5,542 nt of DNA, from positions 1 through 5,542 of the forward strand of contig CAMURE010000038.1 in NCBI GenBank assembly GCA_947097375.1. The letters are read 5' to 3'. The stretch comes from an uncultured Candidatus Saccharibacteria bacterium (GTDB lineage: Bacteria; Patescibacteria; Saccharimonadia; Saccharimonadales; Nanosynbacteraceae). The position numbers and the translations under genes are program-made. Positions 1 to 4,622 of this stretch are shown here, piece after piece. The notes under the pieces are model-generated. The model worked only from the letters and a program-made list of their open reading frames with translations, had not been told where the DNA came from and did no database searches. Numbering within the stretch: position 1 is the stretch's first letter; each line of letters opens with the position of its first letter.

Positions 1-188
1 TCTTACCCTCCACTTTTTGCGATTCAACGTTACGCGCATACTAACCCCTTTAACTACCCTTTTTTAAAGGCGACCTCGTATGAGGCGAGTACTTATGGTA
101 TTGACAGTTGTCAGGCGCCGGCCTTTTGGAGTTTTGGCCGTAGTCGCTTCGCTATAAATACGGGAGCTCGGGTGGGTTGAAGGGTAAC
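1..188 (+). other. Gene-free segment with RNA-structure potential, upstream of a terminator
   Basis: No convincing protein gene is seen here. Because it leads directly into a plus-strand intrinsic terminator, it is probably the end of a transcript, either a small RNA or the 3' untranslated region of a gene left of the window. Several short helices can be drawn: CCTC/GAGG at 74-77/82-85 closed by an outer CG/CG pair; TGAC/GTCA at 102-105/110-113; CGGCC/GGCCG at 119-123/136-140; and a long-range pairing of 3-12 with 178-187 that has one mismatch. I looked for the conserved cores of tmRNA, RNase P RNA, SRP RNA and 5S rRNA and saw none, so no family is assigned. The 5' boundary may lie outside the window. 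Confidence 0.3.
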
Positions 189-228
189 AAAGCGCCAGGT
201 GATGCCCACCCTTACCTGGCGCTTTTTT
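189..228 (+). terminator. Strong intrinsic (Rho-independent) terminator
   Basis: A perfect 12-bp stem (189-200 with 214-225) is built around AGCGCCAGGT and ACCTGGCGCT and runs into six T residues at 223-228. The GC-rich stem followed by a T-run is the classic plus-strand terminator. On the minus strand only a very short T tract follows, so the direction is clear. The loop contains CCCACCC (205-211), the exact complement of GGGTGGG at 170-176 just upstream, so an alternative pairing or pseudoknot is possible. Confidence 0.88.
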
Positions 229-339
229 AGTTGGGTTTTTGGCGTGATCTTGCACCGTGTAAGTGAAGGTTGGGCGTGAATTGGTGTGAGGTGACCTGCC
301 GGAAAGCGAGACGTTAGACGAATATGCGTGAGCATAATA
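229..339. other. Spacer between terminator and first-gene promoter
   Basis: Nothing identifiable is seen here. Open frames crossing this stretch on the minus strand run through the terminator and into the 5' end of the next gene, and their composition does not look like a real protein. Confidence 0.5.
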
Positions 340-368
340 TTGACTTTTTGTCTCTAAAATAGTATAGT
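340..368 (+). promoter_or_regulatory. Sigma70-type promoter of the coiled-coil protein gene
   Basis: TTGACT at 340-345 and TATAGT at 363-368 are separated by the optimal 17 bp. The -10 box ends only 9 nt before the ATG at 378, so transcription should begin at about 375 and leave a leader of 0-3 nt. No Shine-Dalgarno sequence is present between promoter and start. A CATAAT at 333-338 could act as a weaker upstream -10. Confidence 0.8.
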
Positions 369-377
369 GAATACATA

Positions 378-1361
378 ATGACGCAGACAATTGAGCACGA
401 TACCTTAGTCAAATTAAGCCAAGAGCGCCCGTTGGTGTTCCGCGCGCAGGCAGCTACTGTCTTGGCGCGCGTGCCGCGACGATTTCGGCGAGACGCGAGG
501 GTGCTGAATCGTAGCAAGCGCACGATGCACGATATGTTGACGGCGTGGCGGGACGGATGGTTGCCGAGGCTAGAGATAATCACCTCGGCACATAACGCGA
601 CAATGTTGCAACAAGCCTTGCGGGAGGATTTACTGGCCGAGACGTCGTCGCAGCAACAGCTGATTGCCATGATGATACCGGTGCGGCTCGAGGAGGAGCG
701 ACTGGCCTTTGCTAGGTCGCAGTTTACGTCAAGGCGAGAGAAAAAGCCGTATCAGCGAACGCTAGCGTTTGCCCGGCAGCCAACTGATGTCTGTCGGCAG
801 CAGGTTGAAGACTTTATGAGGTATGAACTGTACCGGGCGGTGCTCGGTGAGGTTGGTGTGACTGTGGTGGATAAGCAGGCCCGGGGGCTGGTGCGATGCT
901 GGCAGCGGCTGCGGGCTGGCCGTCAGGTTAAGAAACTGCGGCGCGAGGTAACGAGGCGCTTAGCGGCAATTGAGCGAGAAATGGTGGCGATTGAGCAGGA
1001 GCGCGGCGGCTTGGCGGCCCGGCTGTTCGGGCTGAATATTGATTATGTGACGGTGCTAGCAGCGCGACAGGAGTATGAAAAGGCACTGGGTCGGCTGAGT
1101 AAAAAAGCGGCCGAGAGCCCGGCCAAGCGGCTGGCGCTATATGAGAAAAAGACCGAAGCGATTCGCGAGGAATACCTCGACACGGTGCCGGGTGTGGCGA
1201 ATTTGTCAGAGGCGCAGCGGGCGGTCAAGGAAATTGATTCGGTGCTGCTGGCGATTTTTGACCTAGACGCGACAGCACGCAATGAGCTGATGAGCGCGTT
1301 TAAGCGCTACCGGATGCTGACGCGCGAGCGGGATATGCTACGGGCGAAGCTTGAGGTGTAG
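378..1361 (+). CDS. Unrecognised arginine-rich, predicted coiled-coil protein
   Basis: I do not recognise a family for this 327-residue protein. It has no obvious signal peptide or membrane segment and should be cytoplasmic. It is very rich in Arg, Glu, Ala and Leu. Stretches around residues 176-211, 226-265 and 276-327 have the charged, heptad-like pattern of long helices or coiled coils. The N-terminal 60 residues carry a basic patch (RVPRRFRRDARVLNRSKR, about 31-48) that could contact nucleic acid or the membrane. Cysteines occur only near 139 and 174, so a metal site is unlikely. The start is fixed by the promoter, whose -10 box lies 9 nt upstream, and there is no ribosome binding site. 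It appears monocistronic and converges with the Fur-family gene. The strong promoter and the long open frame support a real gene. A lineage-specific structural or DNA-associated protein is possible, but this is speculation. Confidence 0.85.
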   Translation: MTQTIEHDTLVKLSQERPLVFRAQAATVLARVPRRFRRDARVLNRSKRTMHDMLTAWRDGWLPRLEIITSAHNATMLQQALREDLLAETSSQQQLIAMMIPVRLEEERLAFARSQFTSRREKKPYQRTLAFARQPTDVCRQQVEDFMRYELYRAVLGEVGVTVVDKQARGLVRCWQRLRAGRQVKKLRREVTRRLAAIEREMVAIEQERGGLAARLFGLNIDYVTVLAARQEYEKALGRLSKKAAESPAKRLALYEKKTEAIREEYLDTVPGVANLSEAQRAVKEIDSVLLAIFDLDATARNELMSAFKRYRMLTRERDMLRAKLEV

Positions 1362-1427
1362 TTTGTAAGAGAGATAGCGGGCCCCGTGTGGCTCGTTGGA
1401 ATTGACATAGCTGCTGCCGGCGGCTGA

Positions 1428-1877
1428 TTAGGCTTGGCTCGTCGTCTTGGTTGAGCCAGGCTGCGTATCACCAGCTGCCATGCAGGCCTGGCACACTCCT
1501 TCGAGTTCAAAGTGATGGCGCTCGACACAGAAGTTATGGCGCCGGCCGATTAAGGCGATGAGCCGTTCTAGCTCTGGCGTTTCTAGTGGTTCGGCGTTAT
1601 GACAGCGTGTGCAGTAGAGGTGGTGATGATGCTTGATGAATGGCTCGGCGAGCTCATAACGGACTTTCCAGCCGATGTGGATGGTGTTAATGACGTGGAG
1701 CTCGTGAAAGGTTTCGAGGATGCGGTAAATACTGGTGCGATTGGTGTTCGGGCAGCGCTTGGCGATTTCGGCGATGGTCAGTGGCACATCGATGGATTCG
1801 AGTGCCGTAAAGACTTCGCAGCGTGATTTGGTCAGGCGAAGGTCGGCTTGGCGAAAGATGTCGCGTAAGGTATCCAT
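1428..1877 (-). CDS. Fur-superfamily metalloregulator, Zur-like
   Basis: This 149-residue protein has the usual Fur size. It would bind DNA as a metal-loaded dimer and repress metal-homeostasis genes. A winged-helix domain fills about residues 1-75, with the recognition-helix motif RTSIYRILETF near 47-57. The dimerisation and metal domain carries HHHHLYCTRC at 83-92 and FELEGVCQAC at 123-132. The two CxxC pairs (89/92 and 129/132) form the typical structural zinc site. The run of four histidines before the first CxxC resembles Zur proteins more than classical Fur, which often has HHDH. Zinc sensing is therefore inferred, while iron, manganese or peroxide sensing cannot be excluded. The open frame extends 37 codons further upstream, but the ATG at 1877 starts the conserved domain and lies 6 nt after a -10 box. 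The longer start would also overlap the promoter and operator region. The last 15 or so residues are a polar tail. It is divergent from the nicotianamine synthase-like gene. Confidence 0.93.
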   Translation of the reverse strand: MDTLRDIFRQADLRLTKSRCEVFTALESIDVPLTIAEIAKRCPNTNRTSIYRILETFHELHVINTIHIGWKVRYELAEPFIKHHHHLYCTRCHNAEPLETPELERLIALIGRRHNFCVERHHFELEGVCQACMAAGDTQPGSTKTTSQA

Positions 1878-1917
1878 GTCGCAATTGTAGCACTTATTGC
1901 GACAAAATTGCAATAAG
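1878..1917. promoter_or_regulatory. Candidate Fur/Zur operator with two overlapping dyads
   Basis: A perfect inverted repeat CTTATTGC-N9-GCAATAAG occupies 1893-1917. It overlaps a second perfect repeat GTCGCAA-N12-TTGCGAC at 1878-1903. The middle half-site (TTATTGCGAC) is shared, so three related half-sites cover the -10 and -35 of the regulator gene and the -35 of the divergent gene. A dyad of about 25 bp between a Fur-family gene and its divergent neighbour is the expected place for the operator. The sequence is not an exact match to the Fur, PerR or Zur boxes I know from memory, so the binding protein is inferred from position. Confidence 0.7.
1884..1913 (-). promoter_or_regulatory. Promoter of the Fur-family gene
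   Basis: Read on the minus strand, TTGCAA (1908-1913) is the -35 and TACAAT (1884-1889) the -10, with an 18-bp spacer. Only 6 nt separate the -10 from the ATG at 1877, so the transcript should start at or next to the A of the start codon. The -35 lies inside the operator described separately, which suggests autoregulation. Confidence 0.65.
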
Positions 1918-1936
1918 CCACACAATACGCCATACT
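1908..1936 (+). promoter_or_regulatory. Promoter of the nicotianamine synthase-like gene
   Basis: TTGCAA at 1908-1913 and CATACT at 1931-1936 have a 17-bp spacer. The -10 ends 8 nt before the ATG at 1945, giving a leader of roughly 0-2 nt, and no Shine-Dalgarno sequence is seen. The -35 is the same six base pairs used, in the opposite direction, by the Fur-family gene. It lies in the right arm of the inverted repeat, so bound repressor should block both promoters. Confidence 0.65.
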
Positions 1937-1944
1937 GATGAGCT

Positions 1945-2712
1945 ATGAAAGAATGTATTGAACGAGTGCTGAGCTTGCCGCAGCTCACACCTTCTGAGGA
2001 AGTTAATACGGCATTTACTGAATTAGTTGAGAAAGTGGTGGCACACGGTAAAGAGCCGCTACTATGCGACGAGGATATTCGCCATCAGGTGCAGCAGCGC
2101 TGCGCGGTAGCCGAAGGAAAACTGGAGCAGTACTGGTCGAGGCGTATCACAGGGGCGGACAGCCCGTGGTCAGAACTAAAAGAATTTCCGTATCATGAAA
2201 ATTATAAGGAGTTGACGCGGCGTGAGATTGGACTACTGGGGCGAGCTGGGCTGTGGCTGTGTGGCTCCTCGGAGGTTGCGATGATCGGTAGTGGGCCATT
2301 GCCGCTGACGGGATGGTGGTTGCATCAATTAACGGGAGCGCAGATTACGCATATTGATGCGTCGGACGAGGCGATTGAGTTATCGCGCGGTCTTGCGGCG
2401 GCGCTTGATTGGTCGGGTGAATTTATGACCAGTCTGGGTCAGTCAGCGGCGCTGGATGAGGGGCGATATGATGCGATATATGTGGCGGGGCTGGCCGGTG
2501 AGACGCTGGCGGCAAAGCAAGCGATCGTTGATCATGTACGACCAGCGCTCAAACCAGACGGGCGACTCCTTGCGCGCGGGGCGTATGGGGCGCGCACCCT
2601 GCTCTATCCAGGATTTGATGCTCACGCTTTTGAGGGTGTGCAGCTGATGGAGGAATACCATCCGACAGATGAGGTGATTAATTCAGTCTTTGTGTACAAG
2701 CAGGCCGCTTAG
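1945..2712 (+). CDS. Nicotianamine synthase-family protein
   Basis: Members of this family transfer aminopropyl (aminobutyrate) groups from S-adenosylmethionine. Plant enzymes make nicotianamine, the archaeal one thermonicotianamine, and bacterial CntL-type enzymes the precursor of staphylopine or pseudopaline, all metal chelators. The 255 residues resemble CntL and the archaeal enzyme in length. Landmarks include ELKEFPYHENY at 77-87 followed by RREI (92-95), the SAM-binding VAMIGSGPLPLTG at 111-123, HIDAS at 136-140 with the acidic residue expected to contact SAM, RGAYGARTLLYPGF at 211-224, and YHPTDEVINSVFVYK at 238-252. The last closely resembles HPTDEVINSV of plant enzymes as I remember them. 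The protein is soluble, with no signal peptide. The start is set by the promoter. No opine dehydrogenase follows, and the gene stands alone in its direction. The divergent Fur-family gene and shared operator suggest induction under metal shortage. Substrate (glutamate, histidine or another SAM-derived unit) cannot be read from sequence. Confidence 0.88.
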   Translation: MKECIERVLSLPQLTPSEEVNTAFTELVEKVVAHGKEPLLCDEDIRHQVQQRCAVAEGKLEQYWSRRITGADSPWSELKEFPYHENYKELTRREIGLLGRAGLWLCGSSEVAMIGSGPLPLTGWWLHQLTGAQITHIDASDEAIELSRGLAAALDWSGEFMTSLGQSAALDEGRYDAIYVAGLAGETLAAKQAIVDHVRPALKPDGRLLARGAYGARTLLYPGFDAHAFEGVQLMEEYHPTDEVINSVFVYKQAA

Positions 2713-2764
2713 GCGTGAGAGCGTTGAAAACTAATTGAGACATTGTCGTAATAATGATACATAG
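2713..2764. other. Short convergent intergenic gap without a clear terminator
   Basis: The nicotianamine synthase-like gene and the permease operon converge here with only 52 bp between stop codons. I see no GC-rich hairpin with a T-run on either strand, so termination may be Rho-dependent or may occur inside the opposing gene, producing antisense overlap. Confidence 0.4.
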
Positions 2765-3538
2765 CTAGACGCCGAGGAATTCGTATGGATTGGCTGGTTC
2801 GGTGGTTGGGGTGATGGTGGGGTTAGTGAGCACATAGACAGCTCGGCCGCCAGATAGCTCACGTTTAACCTGGCCGCGCACTTGTAGCCATTGGTTGTTG
2901 CGGTAACGCTCGGCGTCTGGGGATTTAACGAGGATGTTGATCGGGGTGCTGTCGACGGCGCAGCAGCTGATAACGAAGCGTGAGAGTTCGAAGTAGCGGT
3001 TGTCATAAAAGCCACTCGGGTCGCGCGCCACGAAGCCGGTGACGTCAATGGTTACGCCGTCAAAAAAGCTGTCATTCGGGCAGTCGTCAAACGCGTTACG
3101 CCAGCGGTTCATCGAAACGGGCTTGCCATCAAGCGGCTCTGGTTTTTCACAGCGGCCGGTCGTGCTGGTTGGCCCGGACGTGGCGCGATTGGCAGCGCTG
3201 GACGAGGACAACGGGCGCGGTGGCAGGACGATGGCCAGAGCGAGGATGCCGGCGGTGACGATTGCCAGTATAGGGATCTTGCGCCGCGGCTTTTCTGGGT
3301 GCTTCGTGGTTGTCGCGCCAGCGGAGGCTCGTCGCTTCCCTGCTGGGTTATGGCGTAGCTGCAAGATGATATCGAGGATTAGTAACATGCTGCCAGTCAT
3401 GGCTGCCACGACGGCGAGCAGATGGTAGCGCGGATGAATGTAAAAGCCGAGCTGGCCGCGGACGGCGATGAGAATGATATAGCCACAGGCGAGTAGCCCA
3501 CCGCTAGCGCGTAACAACGGGGTGAACTTAGCGCGCAT
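2765..3538 (-). CDS. TIGR03943/DUF1980-family putative permease subunit (YcgQ-like)
   Basis: This 257-residue membrane protein belongs to the family encoded beside DUF318 permeases, such as the B. subtilis YcgQ-YcgR pair. Hydrophobic segments lie at about residues 10-28, 38-60 and 88-107, with a basic loop (63-87) between the second and third. A Ser/Thr-rich linker (110-128) leads to a probably extracytoplasmic C-terminal domain. That domain contains the family signature RFVISCCAVDSTPI at 187-200, a WLQVRGQV segment at 217-224 and the terminal PYEF at 251-254. The paired cysteines (192, 193), together with Cys130 and Cys153, could bind metal or form disulfides; this is inference. The start overlaps the end of the permease gene by 11 bp, and a GGAG lies 9 nt upstream, so translation is probably coupled. 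Its substrate is unknown. The metal-related neighbours suggest a divalent metal, but this is weak evidence. Confidence 0.9.
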   Translation of the reverse strand: MRAKFTPLLRASGGLLACGYIILIAVRGQLGFYIHPRYHLLAVVAAMTGSMLLILDIILQLRHNPAGKRRASAGATTTKHPEKPRRKIPILAIVTAGILALAIVLPPRPLSSSSAANRATSGPTSTTGRCEKPEPLDGKPVSMNRWRNAFDDCPNDSFFDGVTIDVTGFVARDPSGFYDNRYFELSRFVISCCAVDSTPINILVKSPDAERYRNNQWLQVRGQVKRELSGGRAVYVLTNPTITPTTEPANPYEFLGV

Positions 3539-4571
3539 ATAGATTGACTCCGATTCCTGTCGCGAGTGACAGACTGAAAATAATGAGCATGACTAGCAAG
3601 ATAAAGCGCGGGCGGAAGGTGCTTCTCATGAGGAGAATGAGCTTGATGTCGATCATCGGGCCAGTTAGCAGAAAGGCGAGGACAGAGCCATTGGTAAAGA
3701 TACGGGCGTAGGCCAGCGCAAAAAACGCATCGACACTGGAGCAGATAGAGACGACGAAGCCGAGGCCGATCATGGCGATGACCGACAGGATGATGTCGCC
3801 GCCGACGGCGTTGATGATGGAGCGCGGGACAAACACTTGGGTGGCGGCAGCGATCATGGCGCCGAGGACGAGCATGGTGGTGAGCTGCCAAAATTCGTTG
3901 CGAGAATCAGCGAGAATGTGGCGAAAGGTCGTTGGATGAGGGTCAGTGCAGGAGGCAGCAAATGACGGCTGGAGGACGTGTTTGGGGTGAATAAAGCTGA
4001 CGATCAGAGTGGTCAGCTGGACGATCAGAAAGCCAAAGCCGATGCGCCACCAGACCATGCGTGGTTCAAAACTAAAGGCGGTCATAGTGGCGATGATGGT
4101 GATCGGATTGAGGATCGGCGCGGCGAGGAGAAAGCTGATGACGTCAGCGGGCTTGAGGCCGTGCGCTAGGAGGCTGCGGGCGACTGGCACATTGCCACAC
4201 TCACAGACTGGCAGCGCGATGCCAACGAGCGAGAGGAGAATGCGGCGAATGAGCGTGTGCTTGGGTAGGATTTTCAGCAATCGATCCGGCGGCAGGAAAC
4301 GGCGAATGAGAGCAGAAACGATGATGCCGATAATGAGAAATGGTGTGGCCTCAACGATGACGCTGCAGGTTAGTGTCAGGAAATCTTGCGCCAGCGGTGC
4401 TAGCGTCTCGGCCCATGTGTGTGGCGGATGAGCGATCAGCCAGAGGTCGATTTGTAAACCGTACTGCATGACGATAATCCCAAACAGGCCGACGACAGTC
4501 CATCGGATCGCGTCGCTATGGTCTTTGAGCCAGGTGGTTGTGCGCTGATATATTGTCTGTAGTGACGACAT
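3528..4571 (-). CDS. DUF318/COG0701-family permease (YcgR/YraQ-like)
   Basis: This is a polytopic inner-membrane protein of 347 residues with about eight or nine hydrophobic segments (roughly 22-38, 62-88, 108-126, 143-163, 174-194, 228-248, 258-278, 295-315 and 322-342). Family hallmarks are EATPFLIIG at 74-82, LPVCECGNVPVARSLL at 120-135, the following FLLAAPILNP at 147-156, and in the second half CSSVDAFFALA at 277-287 with LLTGPMIDIK at 301-310. The two halves look like a repeated unit, each with a Cys-containing or polar motif followed by a helix with a conserved proline. It is first in a two-gene operon with the TIGR03943 protein, whose start overlaps its end, so the two probably form one complex. 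Family members have been linked to transport of various substrates, including organoarsenicals for the ArsP branch. The substrate here is unknown. The ATG at 4571 lies 7 nt after a TATAAT box. Confidence 0.9.
   Translation of the reverse strand: MSSLQTIYQRTTTWLKDHSDAIRWTVVGLFGIIVMQYGLQIDLWLIAHPPHTWAETLAPLAQDFLTLTCSVIVEATPFLIIGIIVSALIRRFLPPDRLLKILPKHTLIRRILLSLVGIALPVCECGNVPVARSLLAHGLKPADVISFLLAAPILNPITIIATMTAFSFEPRMVWWRIGFGFLIVQLTTLIVSFIHPKHVLQPSFAASCTDPHPTTFRHILADSRNEFWQLTTMLVLGAMIAAATQVFVPRSIINAVGGDIILSVIAMIGLGFVVSICSSVDAFFALAYARIFTNGSVLAFLLTGPMIDIKLILLMRSTFRPRFILLVMLIIFSLSLATGIGVNLYAR
3548..3551 (-). promoter_or_regulatory. Ribosome binding site of the TIGR03943 gene
   Basis: GGAG on the minus strand lies 9 nt before the ATG at 3538 and within the last codons of the permease gene. 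It supports the start at 3538. It is the only start in the window with a Shine-Dalgarno-like motif at normal distance, consistent with this being the only internal operon gene. Confidence 0.6.
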
Positions 4572-4578
4572 AATTTCT

Positions 4579-4584
4579 ATTATA
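4579..4584 (-). promoter_or_regulatory. -10 box of the permease operon promoter
   Basis: A consensus TATAAT on the minus strand ends 7 nt before the ATG at 4571, predicting a leaderless or nearly leaderless transcript. The matching -35 position (about 4602-4608) has no good hexamer. It overlaps the TAGCATGCTA palindrome (4597-4606) and the -10 of the divergent gene, so an activator or mutual interference is possible. Confidence 0.65.
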
Positions 4585-4596
4585 CTACTCCCCGCC

Positions 4597-4622
4597 TAGC
4601 ATGCTATACTAAAAATTAGTAT
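4597..4622. repeat. Inverted repeats over the divergent permease/DUF475 promoters
   Basis: TAGCATGCTA at 4597-4606 is a perfect 10-bp palindrome. It abuts a second perfect inverted repeat, ATACTAA-AAA-TTAGTAT, at 4606-4622, which covers part of the -10 and runs into the ATG of the DUF475 gene. The same TATACTA half-site recurs at 4581-4587 over the permease -10. This could be an operator, but AT-rich promoter DNA yields short dyads by chance. It does not resemble the dyad beside the Fur-family gene. Confidence 0.45.
4602..4610 (+). promoter_or_regulatory. Extended -10 promoter of the DUF475 gene
   Basis: TGCTATACT is an extended -10 element (TGn followed by TATACT at 4605-4610). It ends 10 nt before the ATG at 4621, so the leader should be only about 3-5 nt. 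There is no Shine-Dalgarno sequence in the intervening AT-rich bases. No good -35 is seen at the normal distance, which is tolerable for an extended -10 promoter. Confidence 0.65.

Noticed and set aside
80..157. A 25-codon open frame (ATG at 80, TAA at 155-157) with a hydrophobic-basic product, upstream of the terminator; considered as a leader peptide.
   Set aside because: There is no ribosome binding site or -10 box at leaderless distance, the start lies in a small hairpin, and the peptide has no regulatory codon run. Chance is the better explanation without conservation.
101..159. TTGACA at 101-106 and TATAAA at 154-159 as a promoter.
   Set aside because: They are about 47 bp apart, far from the 16-18 bp spacing needed, and no -10 lies at the proper position after TTGACA.
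1..228. Identification of the upstream segment as tmRNA, RNase P RNA, SRP RNA, 6S RNA or 5S rRNA.
   Set aside because: None of the conserved core sequences I know for these RNAs is visible, and there is no tRNA-like 3' end with CCA before the terminator.
64..670. Minus-strand open frames across 64-390 and 314-670.
   Set aside because: They cross the intrinsic terminator and the promoter and then overlap the plus-strand gene, have low-complexity composition without domain features and lack start signals.
1409..1427. GC-rich repeat around GCTGCCGGCGGC as a bidirectional terminator between the coiled-coil gene and the Fur-family gene.
   Set aside because: The stem is short and has no T-run on either strand.
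1938..1961. ATG at 1938 as start or as a short upstream frame of the nicotianamine synthase-like gene.
   Set aside because: It is out of frame with the enzyme, would encode seven residues, and probably lies before the transcription start near 1943.
1878..1988. A longer start for the Fur-family protein at 1988.
   Set aside because: The extra 37 residues would be encoded by the operator, both promoters and the start of the divergent gene, and they do not resemble the Fur N-terminus. The conserved domain begins at the ATG at 1877.
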